From assembly GCA_026119935.1 (NCBI GenBank), contig JALRMH010000044.1:1-64000 (forward strand): DNA of 64,000 nucleotides. The letters run 5' to 3'. The notes under the pieces were generated by a model, which was not told the DNA's origin, did no database searches, and saw only the letters and a program-made list of their open reading frames with translations. The position numbers and the translations under genes were made by a program. Positions within the stretch are counted from its first letter, which is position 1, and each line of letters begins with the position of its first letter. Shown here in pieces: positions 45,241 through 56,327 of the stretch. Origin of the DNA: Endothia cerciana (lineage: Eukaryota > Ascomycota > Sordariomycetes > Diaporthales > Cryphonectriaceae).

Positions 45241-48200
45241 AGAAGGTGGCAATGTCTCAGGTGGGACTGTTCCAACTGTTTAATTAGTTTCGAGAGTCTG
45301 TTAATGGTGTCCTGATGATCGGGTTTCATGGTATGTGCGGCGATGTGTTTGTATGCCTCGTCGACTAACGAGACGTCATTGTAGCCCAGGATCGCTTTAT
45401 ATGGCGCGTGAAGATGCTGAGCTGATTTGACCCAACTGAACCCGTAGGATATCCTAGTAGTTCGTGTAATCTGTTGCTGGAGAGGGACCGGAGACAAGCT
45501 GAGGTGGCATCAAGAAGTCCTTGTCCGATCTCATCGTTAGTGCCGTGTCGAAGCACCCGAAATGCCAGTCTCCAAAGTATCCTCACCTCTCACGCAGCGT
45601 CACAACTCGAGATCCGAGAGTCAGGGACCCTTGTGATTCGATATCCGGAGACCCGCCAGATGGGTTACCTCGTCACGTGGGAACGGTCAGACGCACCAGG
45701 AGCATAAAAAGCTGGAGGCGTTCGGTGAAGAGGTCAAGCTATCAGACAACCGCCTCGCGCAAGAGTACACATGTCGCGTGCAGGCCGCGAGACAAAGGCC
45801 ATTGGCGACTCGCGTATTACTGGAAGTCATGCCAAGCCCAGATGCCGTAATGTGTCGCCTATGCCTACACCGATCCTACTTGGCGGAGTCATGGCGTAGT
45901 GTCGATGCCGGTAGAGCCGTAGGGATGTCAGGGTATCATGAAAGCCCGCTGGTGACGGTGAGGGTGTATGGGAGGCTTTGGCTTCGGGCGAGATTGGACA
46001 ATCTGCAAGCCAGACGGAATCAGGAGCTTCTCGTGCTGTGATACCCCAGGACGTCGCACCGAGGAGGACCTTGCGAAGTAGGCAGCCCGGACTGAGGGGC
46101 ATGATGATGTATTGATGACGAGAGAGTAGAGCCATCATGTCCATTCTGAAACGGTGAAATGGAGGTGGCCAGCCATGCTTGTGGTGGGTTGCCCACCGTG
46201 CAGCGTCGAGTCAGCATCTCTGTTGAAGAGCATTTGAAGAGAGGTCAACACTCGATCTCGGGCCGCACCGCTTAGGCTTGGCACGTTGGGGCCCCAGACC
46301 CACACACGTGCCACAGAACCCCTAACGTTGGAAGCGATTGTCTGCCACCCTCCATCCCCATCCTCTTTCACCGACCAAGGATCACTCAGTCGAATGCAAG
46401 ACGGTAAACCTCTCTATAGAAGGGGGGATCTGTTCTTGTAATCCGACCTAGTCTCAGGTAATCCCCCACCCAAGGATCATATCACTACCCTCTGAAGAAT
46501 GATCACCCGACCCTGTTGGTATGATTTCCAGGCCCTGCTTCCCCTCTGAACCCATGTATCGCACTGTTGACAATCCACGGCCAGTCCCGAGAATCTGTTC
46601 AAGGCAATCTGAATCTCGTGACACCTGCAGGAGGGATGCCCGGTGGGGGCCCAAGACGCGCAGCAAATGGTGTCTCACGCAAATGGCTACCGGCGTGGGG
46701 GCACGCGTTTCTTTTCTAGGTACTATGTATCCTTCCATGTCTGCTTCGACACACCTGCGTGATGCAGGCAACGCCGAGGAGCTGTCTATCCTCACAGGAC
46801 CCTCATCCTCGTGCTGGGCAGGATAACTTCGAGGAGTTCTCAGCACCTGCGGTCTCGGACCAGGCGGCGATGGGCCTAAGCACTGATCGGTCCCTGACCA
46901 ACCTGTGGTGGGTCACGATGCGGAGGGCGCTACTACCATGGTCCTATGGTTATGTATGATATGCATGCGGCGATGTCGACATTTGGGTGCCCGGTTGGGG
47001 ACCAGTAGGAAGTGGGTCCCGGGAAAGTTGATGGGTCTTTTCGACGTCAACGTGGCCGAAGGCCCTGACAGAGTTCAGCGCTCTAGGCCTCAAAGGTGCC
47101 TACTATAGTAGGCAGGTCTTGGACCAGACCTGACGAGGGCCGCCTTACTATGTAGATGCGATGACAGTCGGGTTCGTGTCATGGACGTTCATTAGCGCAG
47201 AGTCCGCCGCTGGACAGGTGGGCCGAGCTGTGATATGACCTTCGAACAATATCAGCTCTGACGATGGGGAAGCTGAGGTCAAAATTGAGTTTGACCAGAG
47301 CTCAAACACAGGGCAGCACATTGGTCGCTTCCACCGACCCGGCCCCGGGCCCTGAAGTCATTACGTTACAGGTATTCACTCTAGGCGCCAGAACCCGGCA
47401 ACGCGGCTTTCCTTTTACCTAATAGCACTCTCTTTCCGGCACCTCTTCGCCCACAACCGCTGTCGCCGGCCTGGTATTTTCTACCTGCCATGTGGTCTCT
47501 GCATTACCTCCTGGCTGACCTTGAGCCTCATCCCTTCTCCGTATGCGGTGGGTTACAGGACTTGCGGCCTCGGGAGTACTCCGCGTTAGAGGCCCCGGGC
47601 CGGGCTGAGTACAGATGACTTGTAGCGCAACGCGGCACGAGGCCAGCGTCGATTCTCCCAATTGCCATTATGAATTTTGTGTTTTAATCCTCGACATGAT
47701 AAGGTCATGCTTTTGCTTGCCTTTATCTCTCCCTTCCACGTCGCAGCCTTCTTGGCGGCCGCTGACCAACATGAAACATCGCCGTCATTCCTGGTTTGGT
47801 CCATGGCACAAGCCGGTCCGTCCAATGCCAGCGGTGTCAATGACGATAGGTCTGGGGCAACCTTCACTGTGATCGATGGATCTCCCAGGGAAGCGCAACG
47901 GGGCTAAAATCTGGCGGGGCCCCGGCACACAGCAGCACATGGCTGGCGACATGGGCTGCTCTGATCCTCCCCTCCCTCCCAAGAGATCGAGTATTGTACG
48001 ACTTGTGGCTAGCTCTCACTGCCACCGTATCTCGTGAGGCCAAGCATCACACGCGACAGCTTACCTAAAACATCCCTCTAGAGCCGCCCGTTTGTCTTGG
48101 ATCGCCAGACCGGCGTTCTGCCCTGGGGTTATCTCCGCGCGTCGAGCCAGACTATGTAGAACAAAGGCACCCGGATGAATCCCTTCTCGAGCCAACCCAC

Positions 48201-49289
48201 GCCATCCTCACATGCTCTCTCCAGAACACACACACACACACACACACACACAACTTGATCTCTGCCAAGATCTCTTCTCCCGGCTACCGGTGTGATTCCC
48301 CTACAGGAAACCTCACATCCACCACCCGCCAAGGTGAGCGTTTGCTTGACGGAGATCATACCAATTCAAATGACACAGATAAGCCAGGCTTATCTCCTCC
48401 TGGTCTCGATCGTCACCTAAGAAATCCCCAGCCAAGAGATCTGGCGTCGGCCCTTGGCTTCCATTGACACCCGGGAATGCTCGAGACTATCCATTTTTAT
48501 TTTTGACCCATCCGGCCGCCGTAACTTCTCGAGGATTTGCCCGCTGATAAGGCCAAAATTCAAGCCTCGAGGCGCCTCTTCAACGGCTCACGCGACTGCC
48601 GTCCCGTCAACCAATCTGGGGTCACGACGTGACATCTAGACCACACCTGAGGGCAGCCACAGTGCAGTGTGCGCAAGGATCCAAGACGATTTACTGTGCC
48701 CGTGTGCGAGAGATCGTGTACCGATTCGCCTGCTGCGTGCCGGATCTGGCCCTGCGCACCAGACCCCTGGTTGTGCCCCCCGGAACCTCGACTCCTCCTG
48801 GATCATATACGCATTTGGGAATATACCTCTCGTCGGACCTGCCTTCGCCTCTGACTGCCCCGGTCTCTTATCAGTCGTCTAAACCTCAGGGTCCTTCCTG
48901 GCGACAGAGATCGTGCCGGTGACAGGAGCTAGACTGGTCATTTTCCGGCTGTCGTATCTCGCGGACCCTGCCACTGAACTGCCTAAGGTGGTCTGGTTCT
49001 TGGGGAAGCTGCATTACACAAGGGACAATCTACACCCAGAAACAGAACTCGAAAGGCCTATCCGGGAATATCAGCGTGGCGGCAAAACCCAGAGCGAGCC
49101 CCAATCCAATCTCCTGTTTTGATACTCGGTACCTCCGGCCAACGCGCAGGAATCCGATATCAGCAAACCTAGGGCACATTGGCTGGGCCGTTGCTGATTC
49201 TGGGCCTACGCTCCTCCCGTTATCCCCGCGCAGATCGGGTTGACGCCTGTGTCGGTTGCTGCCTTATTACGTCTGCCTGTACCTTCAAG
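45241..49289. other. 4-kb gene desert
   Basis: No confident gene is seen. A plus-strand frame from about 45629 to 46041 stays open for about 137 codons and has ordinary composition, but has no early ATG and no recognised family. ORFs elsewhere are short and overlap on opposite strands. A CA microsatellite lies at 48226-48252. Sequence just upstream of 49290 is probably the leader of the Zn2Cys6 regulator. Confidence 0.55.
48226..48252. repeat. (CA)n microsatellite
   Basis: An uninterrupted CA/AC array of about 13 units in gene-free DNA. Confidence 0.9.
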
Positions 49290-51791
49290 ATGTCGATACC
49301 GAGCGCCATTTCCAGGACGGCACCTATCGCCATCGCGCCCAAGCCATCACGCCTCACCTCGAACCGCCAAGGGGGCACACATCCGGACGCCTACCCGGGA
49401 AGCTTTCATCACAACGGCTTCGACACCCCAGACTCCGTCGGTTCACCCTCGACAGGCTTCCCGGCCTGGCCCTGCGAGGCCTGCCAGCTGCGCCGGAACA
49501 AGTGCGTGATGAGCGACGACGACGACGCCTGTATCGCCTGCCGAGCCCGCGGAACCGAGTGCTCGCTCGTCGGCAGCCCCCCTCCACGGAAGAGGAAACT
49601 GCACGGCGATTACAGCGAGAGCATGAGCAAGCGAGGGTGAGTCTCCTGACCAATCTCCCCATCCCCATCTTCACAGGCATCCCTACCACCACATCCTGAA
49701 CAAGATCCCTTGCCTGTTCCTAGGGCCGCCATCCGCATCGCAGTATCTTATCGATGCCTTTAGCGACGCTGTTGCCAGGATTACATCCCCTCCCCCGTAC
49801 GGTGCCCTCGCGACACAAATCTGATTGGTCAAGCTAGTTCCCCCGGGCCTGATAACAGTAAAGGCGCACGACAACATCAGTCGAGCCTGTCCAGCACTGC
49901 AGCAAGCAGTTCTTTCATCGAGGAGATGGCCAACTTCGGTGGGCCAACCCTGCTGAAGAGGACGTTGGGTCTGCAGGATGATCGGTATAGTCAGTATATC
50001 GGGCCCACGACGGACTTTGAGCCGTCCTTGATCAACCTCTCCACCTTTGACCCCCACGATGAGAGCCTCCTGTCACGAGGTGTTCTCCGGAAGGTCAGCG
50101 AGCATGACACGTTCCTGCTCTTGCCCGACCAGAACACCATCGGCTATGAGCACATCGTCGAGGACATCGACGAGATCGAGAGGATCGTCGCGCCCCACGG
50201 CCGGAAGCTTGTAGACCTTTACTTCCGGATCGTCCACCCGGCCTTCCCGATTATCCAGAAGACCGTCTTCTATGAGAAGTACGAGCGCTCGCCAAGGGAA
50301 TTCTCACCGCCGCTCCTGGCTGCAATGTACATCTTGGCCATCAACTGGTGGGATCAGGACGACGACTTGTCGTCACAGCTTCGGCCCAATGTCAGGGATC
50401 TGGAGAGGTTGGTCCGGACGACTCTCCCAGACGCAATGTACCGACCGAAGCTGTCGACGGTGCAGGCCGGCCTGCTGCTCTCGCAAAGACCCGAAGGTGA
50501 TCAGTGGGCACCGACAGCCCAGCTGATCGCCATCGCCCAGGAACTCGGCCTGCACCTCGACTGCTCCAACTGGAAGATCCCCCTCTGGGAAAAGGGTCTG
50601 CGAAAACGGCTCGCCTGGGGCCTCTATATGCAGGACAAATGGGGCGCGCTCGTACACGGACGGCCCTCGCACATCCTCGCCAGCCAGTGGGCCGTCCTGC
50701 CCCTCGGCGGCAACGACTTCCCGGACGTAGAATGGGACGAGGACGACGTCGACGCCAAGCAGGACATCGAGAAGGGCCGCGTGCTCTTCATGCAGATGAT
50801 CCAGTTGTCGCAGATCCTCGCCGAAATCCTCGAGACCTTCTATACCCTGCAGGCGATGCAGAACGTGAGCAACGCCGGCGCGCAGGGGACGCACCTCGTC
50901 CTGTCCCTGGCAAAACCGATCCAGCTGAAGTTGAAGGAGTGGTACGCCGCGCTGCCCGCGTCGATTCGTATGGATTCGACGTATCAGACCCCCGTGGCGA
51001 ACTCCAACCCCAACCGCCTGAGCAGCATAGGCTACCTACACCTCGGCTACTTCGCGACGGAGATCACCCTACACAGACGCATCGTGCGGTCGCTGGCCAC
51101 CACGCATCCGAACCTAGCATCCCCCAACAACCCGCCTGGTGTCGCCGCCGCCTCACCATCCGGCAGTACCGCGAGCGACAGTTACGTCCTGCACATCTGC
51201 CGCAACGCCGCGAAGGCGAGGCTCATCTCTGCGATGGACTTTGTGAACCGCCTCACGCCCTCGCACCTCCGAGCATTCTGGTATTTTGCCTCGAAGACCA
51301 ACTTTGCGCTCATCGGGACCTTCGGCTCGCTGCTGTGGGCGACGAGCCCCGGCCGCGAGGAGGCGGAGTGGTACCGCCGCCGCCTGGGCGAGTACAGGTG
51401 GACCCTATCCGTGTCGTCGAAACCGGGTGAGGGCAAGGGTCTGACGGAGTTCGCGATGGGGATGCTCGACATCTCGACGGGGCTGCTCAAGAAGCTGCCC
51501 GAGAAGCCCAGCATGAGCCGCTCCGGGTCCATGACGGGGATCGCCGGGTCCGCGGGCGCGAGGAGGTCGAGTCTCCTCGCGCTCGGCGGGAGCTATGGGC
51601 TTGGTGGCGGGCTGGGTATGATCGGCGTCAACGGTGGCGGCGGTATGGACATTGGTATCAGCGGTGGTAGCGGTGTCCCGAGTGGGATGCACAGCCCGCG
51701 GACCCCGGAGGGGGACGGGAGCGAGGGCAGCGGGAGTAGTGACGAGGCGATGTATGCTGGCGAGTACGCCACCTCCGCAGGCCACGCCTAA
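49290..51791 (+). CDS. Zn2Cys6 transcription factor, DAL81/TamA-like
   Basis: A fungal regulator with an N-terminal DNA-binding cluster and a central fungal transcription-factor domain. The start is ATG 49290 (MSIPSAISRTAP). The cluster has the spacing C-x2-C-x6-C-x8-C-x2-C-x6-C at about residues 62-91 (CEACQLRRNKC, then CIACRARGTEC), followed by a basic PRKRKL. The large domain includes LYFRIVHPAFPIIQKTVFYE, AAMYILAINWWDQDD and RLAWGLYMQDKWGALVHGRP. The last of these resembles DAL81/TamA co-activators of nitrogen metabolism. Exon 3 (49838-51791) is secure. A three-exon model (49290-49636, 49677-49796, 49838-51791; introns of 40 and 41 nt) gives 806 residues; one long intron (49637-49837) also keeps phase. 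The tail is Gly/Ser-rich. The subfamily is an inference. Confidence 0.75.
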
Positions 51792-52754
51792 GACGCAAAT
51801 TCCATGGCTCAAAGGTCGTGGACGTAACGTCGGATTGATGGATCTCGTTGCGTGGCGGGTACGATCTGCGAGAAATGGTCGAATATAGTGGGGGACAGGG
51901 GAAGTTCTGGGCGCAACGGCCTCTGCGCATCACCAAGTGAGACTCAGGAAGACGAAAACGAGCAAGGAGGCAGGGCCAGGCAGAAGAGGTATGAGGGCAT
52001 GGTGCTTATATGTTTTGGCCATGCACGCATGACATCTCCCGAACCATGCTCACGACATATGACGTGCTTAAGGTGTGTGGTAGGTTCCTCGATGGGCACG
52101 ACCCAGCCAGACGGGCCGCAGGCCAGGGGGTCTTGTCACCGGCCAGCGGCGGAGTTTCTCTTAAGTAACAGGAACGGGGCGTGCATGCCACGGGCCCTAC
52201 CCTCATAGCGCCTCGCATTACGTGGCGGCTCGAGACGAGGTTTATGCTATGCTGGGATTGGACTCATGGTGATATGTAGGGTATGGTTGGACGATGGGAC
52301 AGCGGACATCCCGTTACGTTCTAACTTTCTCTGTTGTACTACGGATATCATGACGGGGTCAATGGGTTTTCCTTTCTGTTCCGTCGTTTGCTGAGGGCAT
52401 GGTTGGATCACCGGCAGCACTGTGTACATAGTTGACTTGCTGTTCTGCTCTGGAGCAAATACCCCCGTTAGACAGAGGTGTCTGCAATTTCACATCTGTA
52501 TATTCCTAGCTTGCCCTCCCGGGCTCGCACCTTTCTTTCTTGGTCACCAAGGGGGTTCTTCTGGTTCCTGCCGTGGTGAGCTTCTCGTCTTAGTCGCCGA
52601 GAACACCGACGAAGCAGCTGCCGGATCGACCGGAGCCCACGTCTCGCCGCCGCCGTGTGTCCCTCAGACCTCATCACCGACAGCAGTGCCGCCCGACCTC
52701 CAGATTCCAACCAAAGTGGCCAGATAACCCATCGTTCATCATGTCTGATAACGG
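51792..52754. other. Intergenic, no gene recognised
   Basis: This contains the 3' flank of the Zn2Cys6 regulator and leads to the tRNA gene. ORFs of about 100-118 codons have no motif. Confidence 0.6.
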
Positions 52755-52829
52755 GGTCCCTGTGGTCTGGTTGGCCATGACATCAGTCTAACACACTGAG
52801 GGTCCCCGGTTCAAGCCCGGGCGGGATCA
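52755..52829 (+). tRNA. tRNA-Val(AAC): tRNA-Val (anticodon AAC)
   Basis: A 75-nt cloverleaf can be drawn. The acceptor strand GGTCCCT faces CGGGATC (one G-T wobble at 2-71 and a T-C mismatch at 7-66), with discriminator A and no encoded CCA. The anticodon stem TCAGT/ACTGA encloses the loop CTAACAC, which places AAC at positions 34-36. The T arm is CCCGG-TTCAAGC-CCGGG. The B box GGTTCAAGCC matches the RNA polymerase III consensus. No intron is seen. The D arm is short (3-4 bp). AAC would be modified to inosine and read Val codons GUU/GUC/GUA. The T7-C66 mismatch is the only oddity. Confidence 0.9.
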
Positions 52830-53177
52830 CTGTCTCTTTGACCGCCCGCCGTTCTTGCTTCGGGGGGCTGCCTCACAAACACAGTCGTCAACGGCGACTC
52901 GTCGACGACGCGCCCTAGGGCGGGCATGATACAAAGTGTGATCATACCGGCAAGCGGAACCTGCCAGACTGAGAGCTCCCTCGCCGCTCTATCATTGCTT
53001 CGGTGGATCACGGTTGACGGGACAGGTGGGGAGCACATTTTTTCTGATTTCTGCTTTCTTTTCTATCACTTGTCTCTCTCTCTCAACCTATCTGATGTAC
53101 GGAAGTCCAAGTTCATAACTGATAATCTCTGGACCGGCACATTGCCCAATATCCATCCAATCTGCGCTCCGAGCTGC
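52830..53177. other. Intergenic between tRNA-Val and the SH3 protein
   Basis: A TTTTTT-type stretch (about 53038-53042) lies 200 bp after the tRNA, too far to be its terminator. No gene is recognised. Confidence 0.5.
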
Positions 53178-56100
53178 TTACCATGGCCAGGCATCCCCAA
53201 CCTTGAGACGGGAGGAAACCCCCTTTGCTAGCGCCTGGACCGCGACGAACCTCTTCAGACGCAGGAGATCCTCCGTCAGGGTCTTGTTCATCAGCCGCCA
53301 GAGCTCGATGTCATGAAGGGTCGGGAGCCTGCCGTTATGTTCGCGGCCGAGGTCGGCCAGTAGCTCGTATGTCTTGTCGATGCCCTGTTGGAGAGCCTTG
53401 AGGGCCTTCGCCAGGGCGTCCGGGTGGGCTACGAGGGCCGTGAAGTATTCGATCTTGTCCTGCGGCGAAGTCTCGGCCACGAAGTGGTTCATGACGCCGT
53501 TCACCATACTGTTCATCTCCTCATCATCTAGTATCAGGAACATTTCCTCGCCAGGCTTCTCCTCCTGGGGCCCCTCCATCAACGGCGGCTGCATGTGGTG
53601 TCCGGACAGCATGTGATTTCCGGCCAATGAGGGCGGCAACTCCTCCTTGGGCTTCGCCTCCATCAAGGGCGGCCGTTCTTGGGACTCGTCCTTGGGCTGC
53701 TCCGGCTGAGCCTCTGTTTTCTTGGGCCCTGTCTTCTCGGGCCCTGTCTTCTCAGGCTCTGTCTTCTGGGGGTCCTCCTTGGGCTTCGCCTGCATCAAGG
53801 GTGGTTGCTCCTGAGGCTCCAGCTTGGGCTTGTCCGGCTGAGCCTCAGTCTTCTCGGGCTCTGCCTTCTGGGGCTGGGCCGGCGGGGCCTCAGTGCTCTT
53901 GGGTGCCTCTACTGTTGGTTTGCTTGGCTGAGAGTCAGTCTTCTGAGGCTCATCCTTCTTGGGCCCGGCCGGCTGGTGAGGATCCTCGTGCTTCGAGCCC
54001 TGGTTAGGCTCGCCATGTTGAGACTCATCTTGCTTAGAGTTCTCCTGCTTAGGTCCCTTCTGCTTAGGACCCTGCTGAGGCCCGTCCTGCTGGGATCCGT
54101 CCTGTTGATGTCCCTCTTGCTTAGGTCCCTTCTGCTGGGGTCCCTCCAGCCCAGGTCCCTCCTGCTTTGGCCAAGGGAGCTGCTCGATTTTTCCGCGGTT
54201 GGCTGGGAAGTACCCAGTGCGGCCGAGGGTGTTTGTACCGTGGGCCCATCCATTGCGAGTGAGTGTGACATCGGTGAGGATCTCACCTTCCCGAAGGTCG
54301 ATCTCGACGTCGCTTGTCCCCTGATAATCATTATAGGCTGTAAACGATAAAGTGCCCGGGTCAGAACCGTCAGCCGGTGACTGGAGAGAGCCAGGGGACA
54401 ACGGCTCGCTTATGGGAGCACCAACGGACGAACCAGAGATGCTGGGGGTGATTCCAGAGGTCCACTCCGGACCAACAGAGGGCGATCCCGGATTTCCGAT
54501 CTCGCCTTCAACATCCGCACCCCAACCAGGGGCTGTCCCAGGGTCGCCGGCGGACGAACCAGAAAGACTAGGGGTGATGGCAGAAGTCCACGACGACCCG
54601 GCAGAGGGGGATTCCGGAATTTCAATCTGGCCTCCGGGAGCCGAGGCCGGAGGTGGGGGGCCGATGGAGAGTACGTCCGCAATATCAGACACTGAGCCTG
54701 TGTCGTCGCTGAGGCCTTGCCCGATGGTGCCTCTGAGTGTTTTCCAGATCATGTTGCTGAGGGATGTCCACAGATTCTGCGAAGACTCGGCCAACGCATG
54801 TGCCTGGATCGCGGCGTCGAGGACTGGAAGCTGGCTTCCCAGGCCGGCCGCCGCTGGTATGGTTGCTGTGAGCTGCTGGTAAACTTGCCACCAGGCGGCT
54901 GAACCAGTCTCCCATGCCATGCTCCCGGCCCCTCCAGCCCCATCCAACATAGCACCCAACGCCCCAGTGATGGATCCCGCTACTTGGCCGGCAGGCGCCG
55001 TGGCAGCTGCGAATGCCGCCTCTAGTGCCGCCTTCCCCAAGTTGCCGACCTCGACGGCGTGTTGTTCGAAGGCATCAACAACGGCCCGAGCCGCGGCCAC
55101 GGCAGCCGGTGGACCTCCGCTTCCGGCCACAGCCTTCCCTTTTGTAGTAGCTCCGACGATAGCATCAACGGCGGCGCTGATGGCAGCTTCTCCAGCAGGA
55201 GGGCCGCCCACTGCGTGGATGGATTCCGTTACGGAAGTGAGGACGGCGTTGGTCTCGGCAGCGGGGACCCCGGCGGCACCCAGCGAGTTGGCGAGGCCCT
55301 GTGAGTTCTCGATGACCGAATCGAGAAACAGTTGTGGGTCGTAGTCCAGTGGTAATTCGTCGAATGCTATCTCCTCGAAGGCAGGTCTGACCGGTGGAAC
55401 AGATGGTCCTGCCTCACCTTGGGCCAAACCTGCCCAAGTACCGGCTCCCTCGCCCCCGATGATCGATCCTGTCTCGGCGATCTGTCCTGCGCCCTCGGCG
55501 CCAGCTTCCGCGCCCTGGATGCCGGGGGTGTTTGCGAGGGCTTCTGCCAAGCCGGCGGTGTCGGTGCCACCATTCCGCAGGCCTCGGAGGATGGGGCCTA
55601 TCTTGTCCGCAATGGCATGAGACCCGAGCCAGCCGAGGAGTGCAGCAGAGGGGATACCGGCTCCCAGACCGACGCCGAGACCTATGGCCAGGTCCCGCCG
55701 TTTCTGCTCGTCCGGCTCGAGGTGGTTGATAATCTCACCGACGTTGGTGCCGTTCAGCGCTTTCTCGATGTCGTCGCCTGGCTGACCTGGGAGAGAGGTG
55801 GAAGTAGACGATGTAGACGAAGAGGCGGGAGTGGTTGGTGAAAGGTAGGACGTCGAGGCCGAGGATGGTGAGGCTGAGGACGAGGATGGTGAAGGTGAGG
55901 GTGGTAAGGGTGAGGATGGGAGGAAGAAGGAGGACGATGGGGAAGAGAGACTCGATTTTGGCGCCGAGCTAGGCCGGGTGAGCGTCAACAGTGTGGTTGG
56001 TGAGGGCATGCTCGATGTCTTGGTTGGGTTGAAGACATGGCCGCTGGTGGTTGGTGAGGTTGTGTGGTGTCGGTCCCCAAAGCGGAAGTGACACTTGGGC

Positions 56101-56327
56101 AGCCAGGAGTGACCGTCATCCCAAGTGCACCCGAAGTCGATATTTGGCCTGGACGACGGGGCCGGAGCCTTGCCGTTCCTGTTGGCGTGGCACTCAGGGC
56201 GGAACGGGATAAGCTGGATTGTGCAGCCCGCATCAAGCTGCTCAGGGGTAAAGGGACTCATTGCTGGGACTGATGCAACAGAGCTGACCAGCAAGCCCAA
56301 TGCGGGGGTCAAACTGGAAAGCTTCAT
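53178..56327 (-). CDS. Secreted or membrane-anchored SH3-domain protein
   Basis: One open frame of 1049 residues is read from the ATG at 56327 (MKLSSLTPALGLLVSSVASV), chosen because it begins a clear signal peptide; the frame is open 60 codons further upstream. A Cys-containing extracellular part follows (CTIQLIPFRPEC, then CTWDDGHSW), then a Ser/Pro-rich stalk of about 100 residues. A hydrophobic segment (AIGLGVGLGAGIPSAALLGW) may span the membrane, and an Ala/Gly-rich part comes next. An SH3-like domain is near residues 660-715 (LSFTAYNDYQG, then VEIDLREGEILTDVTL and GRTGYFPAN). A low-complexity run of Gln/Lys/Gly/Pro repeats (units like KQEGP and QQDGP) and Glu/Pro/Lys-rich units follow, then a helical C terminus. 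I do not recognise a characterised family. A wall-sensor or junction-type role is only a guess. Confidence 0.75.
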   Translation of the reverse strand: MKLSSLTPALGLLVSSVASVPAMSPFTPEQLDAGCTIQLIPFRPECHANRNGKAPAPSSRPNIDFGCTWDDGHSWLPKCHFRFGDRHHTTSPTTSGHVFNPTKTSSMPSPTTLLTLTRPSSAPKSSLSSPSSSFFLPSSPLPPSPSPSSSSASPSSASTSYLSPTTPASSSTSSTSTSLPGQPGDDIEKALNGTNVGEIINHLEPDEQKRRDLAIGLGVGLGAGIPSAALLGWLGSHAIADKIGPILRGLRNGGTDTAGLAEALANTPGIQGAEAGAEGAGQIAETGSIIGGEGAGTWAGLAQGEAGPSVPPVRPAFEEIAFDELPLDYDPQLFLDSVIENSQGLANSLGAAGVPAAETNAVLTSVTESIHAVGGPPAGEAAISAAVDAIVGATTKGKAVAGSGGPPAAVAAARAVVDAFEQHAVEVGNLGKAALEAAFAAATAPAGQVAGSITGALGAMLDGAGGAGSMAWETGSAAWWQVYQQLTATIPAAAGLGSQLPVLDAAIQAHALAESSQNLWTSLSNMIWKTLRGTIGQGLSDDTGSVSDIADVLSIGPPPPASAPGGQIEIPESPSAGSSWTSAITPSLSGSSAGDPGTAPGWGADVEGEIGNPGSPSVGPEWTSGITPSISGSSVGAPISEPLSPGSLQSPADGSDPGTLSFTAYNDYQGTSDVEIDLREGEILTDVTLTRNGWAHGTNTLGRTGYFPANRGKIEQLPWPKQEGPGLEGPQQKGPKQEGHQQDGSQQDGPQQGPKQKGPKQENSKQDESQHGEPNQGSKHEDPHQPAGPKKDEPQKTDSQPSKPTVEAPKSTEAPPAQPQKAEPEKTEAQPDKPKLEPQEQPPLMQAKPKEDPQKTEPEKTGPEKTGPKKTEAQPEQPKDESQERPPLMEAKPKEELPPSLAGNHMLSGHHMQPPLMEGPQEEKPGEEMFLILDDEEMNSMVNGVMNHFVAETSPQDKIEYFTALVAHPDALAKALKALQQGIDKTYELLADLGREHNGRLPTLHDIELWRLMNKTLTEDLLRLKRFVAVQALAKGVSSRLKVGDAWPW
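53700..54190 (-). repeat. Coding low-complexity repeats (Gln/Lys/Gly/Pro and Lys/Thr/Glu/Pro units)
   Basis: Within the SH3-domain gene the coding strand has short degenerate units translating to forms such as GPKQEG, GPQQ, EPEKTE and GPEKTG. Their similarity at DNA level suggests expansion by slippage. Confidence 0.7.

Noticed and set aside
45629..46041. Open frame reading KKLEAFGEEVKLSDNRLAQE in the 4-kb gene desert.
   Set aside because: It is protein-like in composition, but has no early ATG, no recognised family and no neighbouring exon in phase.
46454..46846. 130-codon minus-strand frame in the gene desert.
   Set aside because: No motif and overlapping frames on the plus strand; not supported as a gene.
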